From Actinomycetes bacterium (GTDB taxonomy: Bacteria; Actinomycetota; Acidimicrobiia; Acidimicrobiales; RAAP-2): a stretch of DNA of 15,423 nt. The stretch covers positions 1 through 15,423 of the forward strand of contig JAJXTB010000062.1 in assembly GCA_021784205.1 (NCBI GenBank), given 5' to 3'. A model generated the notes under the pieces. The model saw only the letters and a list, made by a program, of their open reading frames with translations, was not told the DNA's origin and did no database searches. The position numbers and the translations under genes were made by a program. Position 1 is the stretch's first letter, and each line of letters begins with the position of its first letter. This document shows positions 7,918-15,291 of the stretch, piece by piece.

Positions 7918-8096
7918 CGAAGCCGTTGGTCGCGTGTCTGCCTCTCGTCGCGTGCAACACCTCCTGCCGGTTGCCCGCCATCGTACTCATGCGTCGACGC
8001 TCAGGTCGTCAGACGCTCGTTGCCCGTTGACTCATCTGGCCACGCGGCGACATGGATGGACACGTCCGTCGATGATCTTGTGCGTGGACGGGCTCA

Positions 8097-8112
8097 TGAC
8101 GTGGCGACGTCA
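8097..8112. promoter_or_regulatory. Dyad TGACGT-GGCG-ACGTCA
   Basis: A perfect 6-bp inverted repeat with a 4-bp centre, 16 bp in all, sits about 180 bp upstream of the permease start. Its size and form suit a dimeric repressor operator, but no regulator gene is adjacent. Role inferred. Confidence 0.35.
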
Positions 8113-8155
8113 GGCAATCGCGACACTGCGCGTCTCGTGTTCGACCCCTGCGTCA

Positions 8156-8167
8156 CGTGCTGGCACG
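8156..8167. promoter_or_regulatory. Dyad CGTGC-TG-GCACG
   Basis: A perfect 12-bp inverted repeat with a 2-bp centre. It overlaps a CACGTG palindrome at 8154-8159. It is the first of three GTGC/GCAC dyads in this gap. Possible operator; role inferred. Confidence 0.3.
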
Positions 8168-8184
8168 GGACACAGCACGCCGCC

Positions 8185-8199
8185 GGTGCGATGTGCACC
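8185..8199. promoter_or_regulatory. Dyad GGTGC-GATGT-GCACC
   Basis: A perfect 5-bp inverted repeat with a 5-bp centre, 18 bp from the preceding dyad and with the same GTGC/GCAC half-site. Possible second operator; role inferred. Confidence 0.3.
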
Positions 8200-8341
8200 T
8201 CCCTCGCCTTTGGAATCGACACAGTGGCCGACGGACCCGGCGCAGTCGCTGCGATTCGCTCACCTGTTGTCGTTAGGGGTGGCCGCAACGACACGGAACT
8301 GGCGCGACGATGCCGTGGCGACGACGCTGGCGCCAACTCCT

Positions 8342-8369
8342 GTGCCAAACTGGTGGCACCGTCTATCGT
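8342..8369 (+). promoter_or_regulatory. Putative promoter and operator of the first SGNH gene
   Basis: GTGCCA (8342-8347) and TGGCAC (8354-8359) form a perfect dyad with a 6-bp centre, directly before TATCGT (8364-8369), a match to the actinobacterial -10 form TANNNT. The GTG start lies 16 nt after it. The second SGNH gene has the same TGG-N7-TAYCGT arrangement at 13811-13826. No clear -35 is visible, so this is a candidate only. Confidence 0.35.
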
Positions 8370-8385
8370 TCTCGGGGTTCTTCAC

Positions 8386-9285
8386 GTGTTCTTGCAACTA
8401 GTCCGACGGCTTTCGGTTGTCCTCGTTCTCACCGCACTCGTCGGCGGGTATCTGCTCACCCATCCTTTCGCTGGATCGAGCGCCACGGTGACGTCAGGGT
8501 TCTATCTCGACGTCGGCGCTTCGGCATCGCTCGGCTTCCAACCCACCGGAATCCCGAAGCACAACGGCCACCGAACCGATACGGGTTACGCCAATGACGT
8601 CGTCAGCTACCTGGCCACGAAGGGCGTCGACCTGCAGCTGCGACAGATTGGCTGTCCCGGCGAGACCGTCGAGTCGATGCTCCTGAGCGGCGACCACTGC
8701 TACACCCTCCCCCAGCGCCAACTGCTCGCAGCGGAGCAGTTCTTGAAGGCCAACTACAACGCCACCGGACTCGTCACCATCGACCTCGGCTTCAACGACG
8801 TGCGACCCTGTCTCAACACGGCCGTCGTTGACGAGGCCTGCGTGACCGCCGGGCTGGCGTCGGTGAGTCGCGACCTGACGCCCGTGCTCACCGCTTTAAA
8901 GGCGGCCGCGGGTCCCAACGTGCACTTCATCGGCCTTGACTACGGCGATCCGTTCCTGAACAAGTTCCTGCAGGGCGGCGTCCACGTCGCGGTGGCTACA
9001 CGCACCCTGCAGGTCATGTCCGCTCTCGACGCCGAGCTCGTGCATGGCTTCCAGACCTCACACATCCCCGTCGCGAACGTGGCGGGCGCCTTTCAGCTCG
9101 ACAATCGAAATCCGACCGAATTGAAGGGCGTTGGCGTGGTACCGCTCAATGTTGCGAGGACCTGCGAGCTGACCTGGAACTGCACGGGTTACCCGTTCGG
9201 TCCCGACGACCACCCGAATAACAAGGGTTACGGCGTGATTGCGTCGGCGATCGAGTCGGCGCTGCCGCCCGCGTGGCGGGGCTAA
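8386..9285 (+). CDS. Secreted SGNH/GDSL-like hydrolase, copy 1 (GAS variant)
   Basis: This 299-residue exported protein has a signal peptide or anchor at about 5-25 and then an SGNH fold. Block I is FYLDVGASASLG, so the usual GDS is G44-A45-S46 with the serine kept. Block II lies in CPGETVESM, block III is GFND (135-138) with the Asn kept, and block V is GPDDHPN with His276. The catalytic Asp normally sits three residues before this His; here that place is Pro273, with Asp274 and Asp275 closer. Six cysteines (90, 105, 142, 152, 260, 266) are all conserved in the paralogue at 13903-14811, suggesting three disulfides. The start is uncertain because the frame is open far upstream; GTG 8386 gives a clean signal peptide, but its ribosome site (GGGG) is weak. 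Likely an esterase or acyl transferase acting outside the cell; the substrate is unknown. Confidence 0.8.
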   Translation: MFLQLVRRLSVVLVLTALVGGYLLTHPFAGSSATVTSGFYLDVGASASLGFQPTGIPKHNGHRTDTGYANDVVSYLATKGVDLQLRQIGCPGETVESMLLSGDHCYTLPQRQLLAAEQFLKANYNATGLVTIDLGFNDVRPCLNTAVVDEACVTAGLASVSRDLTPVLTALKAAAGPNVHFIGLDYGDPFLNKFLQGGVHVAVATRTLQVMSALDAELVHGFQTSHIPVANVAGAFQLDNRNPTELKGVGVVPLNVARTCELTWNCTGYPFGPDDHPNNKGYGVIASAIESALPPAWRG

Positions 9286-9370
9286 CTTTTATGAATATCG
9301 TGACGACGACTCCGGCCATCAGGGCTGGCGTCGGCGTTCACCGTATCGGTGCGTCGCGCCGCAATGAACG

Positions 9371-9376
9371 AAGGGG
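9371..9376 (+). promoter_or_regulatory. Ribosome binding site deciding the ALDH start
   Basis: AAGGGG lies 6 nt before ATG 9383. It favours that ATG over the TTG at 9380 directly before it. The 97-bp gap behind the SGNH gene shows nothing else I can name. Confidence 0.65.
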
Positions 9377-9382
9377 TAATTG

Positions 9383-10882
9383 ATGCCACAGGAGTTGACC
9401 GTCCCCTCGACGATTGCCCGCTTTGTCACCGGCGCCAGTCCATCCATGCTGATCGACGGCGCCTTCGTGCCCGCCGTGTCGGGTGAGACCTTTGACACAC
9501 TGAACCCCGCGACGGGCGGCCTGCTCGCGCGCCTGCCCGCCGCCGACGCGCCCGACGTCGATCGGGCGGTCGCGGCCGCCCGGCGCGCCTTCGATTCGGG
9601 GCCGTGGGCGACGATGAAGCCCTACGACCGCCAGCGGATCATGATGCGATTCGCGGATCTCGTCGAGGCGCGTCACGAGGATCTCGCGATCCTGGACACC
9701 CTCGACATGGGAGCGCCGATCCAGCGGATGCGCGGCAATCTTCGCCGTGCGGTGGGAATGGCCCGGTTCTACGCGGGTCTGACGACGGCACTGCGCGGCG
9801 AAACCATCGCCAATTCGATTCCGGGCGACTTTCACACCCACACCCTGCGCGAGCCCGTTGGGGTGGTTGGCGCGATCATTCCCTGGAACAATCCCCACAT
9901 CGCGTTCATCTGGAAGGTCGGCGCCGCTATCGCCGCGGGCTGCACCGTCGTGTTGAAGCCCGCCGAGGAGGCGTCATTGAGCGCCCTGTGGTTGGGTGAG
10001 ATGCTCCTCGAAGCCGGCCTGCCCAACGGCGTCGTGAACGTCGTGACAGGCTTTGGCGAGACGGCGGGGGCGGCGCTGAGCGTCCACCCCGGCGTTGACA
10101 AAATCGCCTTCACCGGTTCGACCGCGACGGGCCAGGCCATCGTGCACGCCGCCGCCAACACGCTCAAGCGCGTGTCCCTCGAACTCGGCGGCAAGTCGCC
10201 CAACATCGTCTTCAATGACGCCGACCTCGACCTCGCGGTACCCGGCGCCGCAATGGCGGCCTTCACCAATTCGGGCCAGGTCTGCAGCGCCGGAACCCGA
10301 CTTTTCGTCGAGCGCGGCATCTACGACGAATTTGTCGCCGCGATGACGTCCTATACCCGTTCGCTCACCGTCGGCAACGGACTCGACGGCGACACCCAAC
10401 TCGGGCCCGTGGTCTCGCAGACCCAGCTCGAGCGCGTGACGAACTACTTCGAGATTGGTCGTGCCGAAGGGGCCGCGATCGCCTCTGGAGGGAAGCGACT
10501 CACCGACGGTGACTACGCCAGCGGCTACTTCGTGCCGCCGACCATCTTCACCGACGTGCACAACGAGATGCGAATCGCCAAGGAGGAGATCTTTGGCCCG
10601 GTGGTCTCGGTGATGGCCTTTGATGACTACGAGTCGGTCATTCGCCTCGCCAACGCGAGCCCCTTCGGCCTCGGTGGCGGTGTGTGGACTAACGATCTCA
10701 ACCAGGCGACACGCACGGTGAGCGCTCTGCGCACCGGAACGGTCTGGGTGAACTGCTACGGACAGATGGATCCCGCCGTTCCCTTCGGCGGCTATCGCAT
10801 GAGCGGCTACGGACGCGAAGGCGGTGTCGAGCACCTCGACGAATTCCTCGAGACCAAAGCCGTCTGGACCCAGACACACTGA
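9383..10882 (+). CDS. NAD(P)-dependent aldehyde dehydrogenase
   Basis: This is a cytoplasmic enzyme that oxidises an aldehyde to its carboxylate. The 499 residues match the usual length of the ALDH superfamily. The coenzyme-binding and catalytic residues are all present: IIPWN with Asn169, LKPAE with Lys192, FTGS (243-246), LELGGKSP with the general base Glu267, and NSGQVCSAGTR with the nucleophile Cys301. The C-terminal PFGGYRMSGYGREGG motif is also there. It is closest in style to the betaine/phenylacetaldehyde/generic ALDH group, and the substrate cannot be fixed. The gene lies between the first SGNH gene (97 bp upstream) and an acyl-CoA ligase (88 bp downstream), so its product could feed the ligase. 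Nothing about it is broken. Confidence 0.95.
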   Translation: MPQELTVPSTIARFVTGASPSMLIDGAFVPAVSGETFDTLNPATGGLLARLPAADAPDVDRAVAAARRAFDSGPWATMKPYDRQRIMMRFADLVEARHEDLAILDTLDMGAPIQRMRGNLRRAVGMARFYAGLTTALRGETIANSIPGDFHTHTLREPVGVVGAIIPWNNPHIAFIWKVGAAIAAGCTVVLKPAEEASLSALWLGEMLLEAGLPNGVVNVVTGFGETAGAALSVHPGVDKIAFTGSTATGQAIVHAAANTLKRVSLELGGKSPNIVFNDADLDLAVPGAAMAAFTNSGQVCSAGTRLFVERGIYDEFVAAMTSYTRSLTVGNGLDGDTQLGPVVSQTQLERVTNYFEIGRAEGAAIASGGKRLTDGDYASGYFVPPTIFTDVHNEMRIAKEEIFGPVVSVMAFDDYESVIRLANASPFGLGGGVWTNDLNQATRTVSALRTGTVWVNCYGQMDPAVPFGGYRMSGYGREGGVEHLDEFLETKAVWTQTH

Positions 10883-10970
10883 ACGTGAACGACCGACGAA
10901 TTCCCTCGATGCGCCTGCTCGTCATCACGTGCGCCGGCACGCGGCGAATCCGCGACGATCGAGGCGTCTG

Positions 10971-12479
10971 GTGAGCGGCGACCGGTCGCTTCGCGACCTC
11001 ATCGCCCGCCAGTCGGCCCGCTTCGGCGACGACCCGTACCTGCTGCGACTGCGCAGTGCCGAGGTCGTTTCCTTCGCCGACCTCGAGCAGGGCGTCGGCC
11101 GGTGGTCGTGGCTACTGCGCGAGCGCTCCCTGCGACGAGGTGACCGAGTCGGACTGTTGATTAGCGACCCACTGCTCTTCGCCCAGGCCTTCCTCGCGAT
11201 CATCGCGTGCGGCCTCTGGGTCGCTCCACTCGACCCGACCGTGAACCCGATCAACGCCGACGTGCTCAACGCGCGGCTCCGCCGACTCGGCGTGCACGCC
11301 GTGTTCAGCGACGCCGACCGGCCCGTAGCGATCACGGTGAACTGGTACGACGCGCGTACCGTGCACTCGTTCGGATCGGCCGCAAGCGGCCAGGACGCTG
11401 ACGGCGCGGGCGGTGTGATCCTCGCGTCGTCGGGCACCACCGGCACCCCAAAGGTGATGGCGCTGCCCGTCGCGCAGCTCCTCCACGCCGCTTCGCTGAT
11501 TGCAACGCACAATCAGCTCACCCCGACGGATCGAGGGCTCAACCCGCTGCCGCTCTGGCACATCAACGCCGAGGTCGTCGCGGTCCTGGCGTCGTTGGTG
11601 GCCGGCTCGTCCCTGGTGCTCGACGAGCGATTCCACCGCACGAATTTTTGGGCACTCGCCGACGACTACAAGGTGACGTGGATCAACGCCGTGCCCGCGA
11701 TCATCGCCCGGCTGTCCAACGTGACCGACGCCGAAACCATCGCCGAGCGCATTCGGTTTATTCGCTCGGCCTCCGCCCCCCTCTCGCCCGCGGTCTTCGA
11801 GCAGTTCCAATCGGCCGTCGCGATTCCGGTGGTCGAGTCCTACGGCATGACCGAGGCGGCCAGTCAGATCAGCGCCAACCCGCTCGACGGGCCGCGAAAG
11901 CCCGGCTCAGCCGGCCTGCCGATCGGCGTGGAATTGCGCATCGTCCCCCTCGCCCAGGACGATAGCGAATCCTCGTCGCCGCCAGTCGCCGTTGGACACG
12001 TGGAGATCCGCGGACCTTCGGTGATCACCCGCTACGAGAGCGTCGGCTACGAGGAACGCTTCAGTGCCGACGGTTGGCTGCGCACGGGCGACCTCGGGTA
12101 CCTCGACGACGACGGCTACCTCTTCCTCGCTGGCCGCAGTGACGACGTTATTAACCGTGGCGGCGAGAAGATCTTTCCGCGCGAGCTCGAGGACGCTCTG
12201 TCCGGCGTGACGAGCGTGCGCGGCGTCGCCGTGGTCGCGCTGCCCGACGACGTATTCGGCGAGGTCCCCACGGCCTACGTCGAGCTCGCCGAGGGCTGCG
12301 ACCAAGATGCGGTACTCGCCCAGCTTCGCCGCGTCGTCACCGAGGGATTCCCCAAGACCCACTGGCCGGTCTCCTTCACCGTCGTCGCCCAACTGCCCGC
12401 GCACGCGACCGGCAAGATCCAAAAGCACCGCCTCGCGACCGAACCGATCGACGTGATTGCCACGTGGGACCTCGCGTGA
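10971..12479 (+). CDS. Acyl-CoA ligase (class I adenylate-forming enzyme)
   Basis: It activates a carboxylic acid with ATP to the acyl adenylate and then to the CoA thioester. At 502 residues it is on the short side for the family. Motifs in order: P-loop SSGTTGTPK (153-161), A4/A5 region ESYGMTEAAS (289-298), GWLRTGD (368-374), hinge GRSDDVINRGGEKIFP (388-403), and the C-terminal catalytic lysine Lys482 in ATGKIQK. The core is intact, so it should be active. I chose GTG 10971 with GAGG 6 nt upstream; the frame runs on into the ALDH gene, but that extension (from 10824) is a low-complexity shadow. The acyl chain cannot be predicted from the sequence alone. It follows an ALDH and precedes an AT3 gene by 28 bp, so the three probably form one transcript. 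Confidence 0.9.
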   Translation: MSGDRSLRDLIARQSARFGDDPYLLRLRSAEVVSFADLEQGVGRWSWLLRERSLRRGDRVGLLISDPLLFAQAFLAIIACGLWVAPLDPTVNPINADVLNARLRRLGVHAVFSDADRPVAITVNWYDARTVHSFGSAASGQDADGAGGVILASSGTTGTPKVMALPVAQLLHAASLIATHNQLTPTDRGLNPLPLWHINAEVVAVLASLVAGSSLVLDERFHRTNFWALADDYKVTWINAVPAIIARLSNVTDAETIAERIRFIRSASAPLSPAVFEQFQSAVAIPVVESYGMTEAASQISANPLDGPRKPGSAGLPIGVELRIVPLAQDDSESSSPPVAVGHVEIRGPSVITRYESVGYEERFSADGWLRTGDLGYLDDDGYLFLAGRSDDVINRGGEKIFPRELEDALSGVTSVRGVAVVALPDDVFGEVPTAYVELAEGCDQDAVLAQLRRVVTEGFPKTHWPVSFTVVAQLPAHATGKIQKHRLATEPIDVIATWDLA

Positions 12480-12507
12480 CCGGCTTATCCTGGCGCGGGA
12501 CGCGGCC

Positions 12508-13749
12508 GTGAGCGTCGCCCCGGATCCGCCCGCGGCACCGTCGGCGGGAACGAGGCGGCGCCTCGACCACATCGACGCCATGCGGCCGGTGAAGCAGGCC
12601 GCCGTTATTTCCACCCACGCGCTCATCTTCTTCGCGCCACTCGCGACGAGCACGACAGTCGTGGGCCTGATCATGCTGACCCGGTTCTCGCGCGACGCCT
12701 TCCTCTTCGTCTCGGCGTGCATGCTCACCTACAGTTACCGCAGCACGCCGAAGGTCGACGTGTTGCCCTACACGAAGCGTCGTTTCATGTCGGTCGGCGT
12801 GCCATACCTGACGTGGACGCTGCTCTATTTCATCTACACGTCGCTAAGCGCCCGCTCGACGTTCCCGTACTACGCCGTGAACACCGCCCACCTGCTGAGT
12901 TGGAGAGGACTTCGGGTCCTGATCCACCTCACGGCCACCGGGTACTACCACCTCTACTACCTGCTCGTCATCGGCGAGTTCTACGTCCTCTTCCCGCTCA
13001 TGTTGCGCTTCATTCGGCGCCACCCAACGTGGCACTGGCGCATCTTGGTGGTGTCGCTCGTCTGGCAGGTCGCCTACGGCGCGTGGGTGAGTTCGCACCA
13101 CTCGGTACTCAATATCTCGGGTCTCCTGCAGACGCGCATGATCCTCTCCTACGTCATCTATATCGTCGGCGGCGTCATCGTGGCGCTGCACTTGGACGAG
13201 GTGCACCAATGGATCGTGCGCCACGTCCGCCTCATCCTGCTCGGGACACTCGGCAGCATGGCCCTCGCCGAACTGCTCACCTACGTGGGCGTCTCGCACT
13301 CGTTGCCCACCTACATTCGCACCGGGACCTACGTCTTCTCGCCGCTGATCATCCCCTACAACGTCGGCGCCATCCTGTGCGTGTACCTGCTCGGGGTCTA
13401 TCTGACCGCACCGGCGCGCCGCGCGCGGATCCGAGCCATGGTCCAGTCCGGCTCGGACAACTCCTACGGCGTCTACCTCTCCCAAATGGTGTGGATCCCC
13501 GCCCTCGTGCGACTCCGAGGTGCCAGCGGGATTCACCTGCCGTGGCAGGTGGCCGCGCCGCTCGCCCTCGTGATCGTCTACAGCGTCGGCTTCGTGTTCA
13601 CGGCCATCATGGCGCGGACCTGGTTCGCCAGGGGGGTGACCGGCCGAAGTCGCGCAACCTGGGCGAGCCTGCTCCCGCGACGGACCCTTCCCACGGTGGT
13701 GGAACACGGCGACGTCGCCGACGGACCGATGGACGTCGTCGAGCCCTAA
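12508..13749 (+). CDS. Acyltransferase-3 (AT3) membrane protein
   Basis: AT3 proteins transfer acyl groups from cytoplasmic acyl-CoA to a glycan, lipid or secondary acceptor at the outer face. The 413 residues hold about ten helices. The family's opening motif is LDHIDAMRPVKQAAVISTHALIFF (about residues 18-41), with the His in ISTHA; next come RFMSVGVPYLTW (the R..PY segment) and YYHLYYLLVIGEFY (the usual HLWFL region), and near the end SDNSYGVYLSQMVW (the SYGIYLxH region, here with Gln in place of His). There is no C-terminal SGNH domain, but a secreted SGNH gene follows 153 bp later. GTG 12508 has GCGGGA 7 nt upstream; a TTG at 12457 would overlap the ligase by 23 bp and is less likely. Acceptor unknown. 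Confidence 0.85.
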   Translation: MSVAPDPPAAPSAGTRRRLDHIDAMRPVKQAAVISTHALIFFAPLATSTTVVGLIMLTRFSRDAFLFVSACMLTYSYRSTPKVDVLPYTKRRFMSVGVPYLTWTLLYFIYTSLSARSTFPYYAVNTAHLLSWRGLRVLIHLTATGYYHLYYLLVIGEFYVLFPLMLRFIRRHPTWHWRILVVSLVWQVAYGAWVSSHHSVLNISGLLQTRMILSYVIYIVGGVIVALHLDEVHQWIVRHVRLILLGTLGSMALAELLTYVGVSHSLPTYIRTGTYVFSPLIIPYNVGAILCVYLLGVYLTAPARRARIRAMVQSGSDNSYGVYLSQMVWIPALVRLRGASGIHLPWQVAAPLALVIVYSVGFVFTAIMARTWFARGVTGRSRATWASLLPRRTLPTVVEHGDVADGPMDVVEP

Positions 13750-13810
13750 ACCGGGTCATCAGCGCGCGAATTCTTATGGATTTCTTCGTGATCTGCGCGT
13801 GTGTCCGCGC

Positions 13811-13826
13811 TGGTTCGCTCTACCGT
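13811..13826 (+). promoter_or_regulatory. Promoter-like element before the second SGNH gene
   Basis: TGG, 7 bp, then TACCGT repeats the arrangement before the first SGNH gene (TGG-N7-TATCGT, 8354-8369). TANNNT is a plausible actinobacterial -10. It lies 77 nt before GTG 13903 in an otherwise empty 153-bp gap that also has an AT-rich patch (about 13769-13795). No -35 is clear. Confidence 0.3.
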
Positions 13827-13891
13827 GGATGAGATTCAAAACAGGATCCGCGACGTTGCCTCCCAACGGGCCCCGTCGCGCTACGACCGTC

Positions 13892-13897
13892 AAGGAG
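13892..13897 (+). promoter_or_regulatory. Ribosome binding site of the second SGNH gene
   Basis: AAGGAG, 5 nt before GTG 13903, fixes this start over the in-frame GTG at 13801, which would add 34 residues in front of the signal peptide. Confidence 0.7.
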
Positions 13898-13902
13898 TCC
13901 GA

Positions 13903-14811
13903 GTGGTTCGTTCCCGAAGAGCAGTTACGCGTGGCGTCACCGCGGTCGCGGCGGCGTTAGCGATGCTCATCGGAGCGGGAGTCGCCAGCGCGGGCGCTGC
14001 GACCACCACGTCGACACCGACGATGACCGGGTTCTACCTCGACATCGGCGCCTCGGTGTCCGTCGGTGTCCAGCCCACACCCCACCACCCCACCGGCTAC
14101 CGCACGCACCACGGCTTCTCCAATGACCTCATCGCCTACGAGGCGAGCCGTGGCGTCTCGCTGAGCCTGACCGAGCTGGGTTGTCCCGGCGAATCGGTCG
14201 CCACCATGGTCAACGGCCAGGACGGTTGCTATCACGCGGGGGCCTCGCAGCTCGCCGACGCGATCACGTTCCTGAACACGCACCACGACCAGACGGGCCT
14301 CGTCACGATTGACCTTGGCTTCAACTCCGTCGTCCCCTGCCTGCGCACGCACATCGTTGACCCGACCTGCGTGCAGGAGAGCCTCGCCTCGATGGGGCCG
14401 CAGCTCTCGAGCATCCTCACCGTGCTGAAGGCGGCGGCCGGTCCCAACGTGACCTTCGTGGGGATCAGTTTCGCCGATCCGTATCTGGCCCAAGAAGCCA
14501 ACGGCGCCTCTGGTCGGGTCCACGCCCACGCGAGTCTCCAGGCGATCAGTGAGCTCGATCAGACCCTCGCCACGATCTACCAGGCGCACGACATGCCAAT
14601 GGCCAATGTCGCGGGCGTCTTCCACTTGCACCAGACCACGACCACCACGTCCGAGTCGGGCGCTCGCGTCCCCACGAACGTCGCAACGGTCTGCCACCTC
14701 ACCTGGATGTGTGCGGCCGCCCCGTACGGCCCCAACATCCACCCCAACCGCGCGGGCTACGAGGCCATTGCCGACGCCGTGATCGCCGTCCTCCCGCCGC
14801 CCTATCACTGA
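13903..14811 (+). CDS. Secreted SGNH/GDSL-like protein, copy 2
   Basis: This 302-residue protein is a paralogue of the gene at 8386-9285; by eye about half of the aligned residues are identical. The signal peptide spans about 10-33 and ends in an Ala-rich stretch. Block I is FYLDIGASVSVG with G49-A50-S51 in place of GDS; block III reads GFNS (139-142), keeping Asn141; block V is GPNIHPN with His280. There is no Asp within five residues before that His, unlike copy 1, which has two. All six cysteines (94, 109, 146, 156, 264, 270) match copy 1. A Thr-rich insertion lies at about 245-249. GTG 13903 is well supported by AAGGAG (13892-13897) 5 nt upstream; an upstream in-frame start at 13801 is not. 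It follows an AT3 gene and could act with it as a split OatA-like pair; it may instead be a hydrolase. Confidence 0.85.
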   Translation: MVRSRRAVTRGVTAVAAALAMLIGAGVASAGAATTTSTPTMTGFYLDIGASVSVGVQPTPHHPTGYRTHHGFSNDLIAYEASRGVSLSLTELGCPGESVATMVNGQDGCYHAGASQLADAITFLNTHHDQTGLVTIDLGFNSVVPCLRTHIVDPTCVQESLASMGPQLSSILTVLKAAAGPNVTFVGISFADPYLAQEANGASGRVHAHASLQAISELDQTLATIYQAHDMPMANVAGVFHLHQTTTTTSESGARVPTNVATVCHLTWMCAAAPYGPNIHPNRAGYEAIADAVIAVLPPPYH

Positions 14812-15291
14812 CGGCTCGAACGCCTGAAGACAGTCACGACAGCGCTTCGGTCCTGCTGACTCATAGTCAGGGCGCTCCACACCGGACTGCCGGAAGAGTC
14901 TTAACCTTCTTCAGTGGATCAGCGAGCCCATGCACGGTGACGGCCGTGTGGGGGTCGAGAAGCACCGCGTCAGCGAGTTCGACTGCCCGGTAGCACCAGG
15001 CCACGTCAGCGTCGTTGACCCAGTCGCTCGAAGCACAGGGTGGTTTTCGGCGCGTCGTCCCTCGACCACTATGTCGCAATGGACGATGAATACTTTGTCA
15101 TCGTCGTCATCGAGAGCGCTCGCGCACCGTGTCACACGACGTGGAGTTCGGCGATGTTCGCCACGACGTTCACCTCGGTCGGTCAGTGGTGACTCCGTGA
15201 CCGACAGCAGCGTGCGAACGCAGGGCCAGCCAAAGACGACCACGAATCCACTCTTCGTCGGTCGAGCGACGTGAGTCCACCGCGTGCGCGA
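14812..15291 (-). other. 480-bp region with possible frameshifted gene remnant
   Basis: No intact gene can be supported. On the minus strand one frame gives a protein-like stretch around 15000-15115 (LDDDDDKVFIVHCDIVVEG) that loses its character, while the next frame becomes protein-like from about 15025 to the stop at 14867 (WVNDADVAWCYRAVELADAV, later DPHTAVTVHGLADPLKKV). Joined by one frameshift these would make about 85 residues of a soluble protein that I do not recognise. It may be gene debris beside the insertion sequence at the right edge, or chance. Confidence 0.25.
14841..14876 (+). terminator. Hairpin after the second SGNH gene
   Basis: CTGACT (14856-14861) and AGTCAG (14865-14870) form a perfect 6-bp stem around CAT, framed by a second pair, AGCGC (14841-14845) and GCGCT (14872-14876). 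It starts 30 nt past the stop. There is no T-tract, so a factor-independent terminator is only possible. Confidence 0.35.

Larger units (their letters stand above)
7918..8385. other. 468-bp intergenic region between divergent transcripts
   Basis: I find no convincing gene. The frame of the SGNH gene stays open backwards through this region and even into the antisense of the permease, but the translation is low-complexity and lacks any hydrophobic or domain pattern. The region must carry the promoters of the ABC operon (-) and of the first SGNH gene (+). It is rich in perfect short dyads, listed separately, of which three share GTGC/GCAC half-sites. Confidence 0.6.

Noticed and set aside
7375..8385. 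In-frame upstream extension of the first SGNH gene, up to 337 more codons
   Set aside because: It runs antisense through the permease gene, has Arg/His-rich low-complexity composition without any domain, and would bury the signal peptide in the middle of the protein.
9974..10879. 301-codon minus-strand frame opposite the ALDH
   Set aside because: The sense strand has every ALDH catalytic motif; the antisense product has no recognisable domain.
10824..10970. N-terminal extension of the acyl-CoA ligase into the ALDH gene
   Set aside because: The added 49 residues do not resemble the family, and GTG 10971 has a well-placed GAGG.
13760..13812. CAGCGCG ... CGCGCTG inverted repeat between the AT3 and second SGNH genes
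   Set aside because: The 7-bp arms are separated by 39 nt and contain only a GC-rich string that is common here; I do not count it as a terminator or operator.
14812..15291. tRNA, attachment site or integrase near the right edge
   Set aside because: No cloverleaf or CCA-like acceptor pattern could be read, and no integrase fragment is present; only the IS481-type end is supported.
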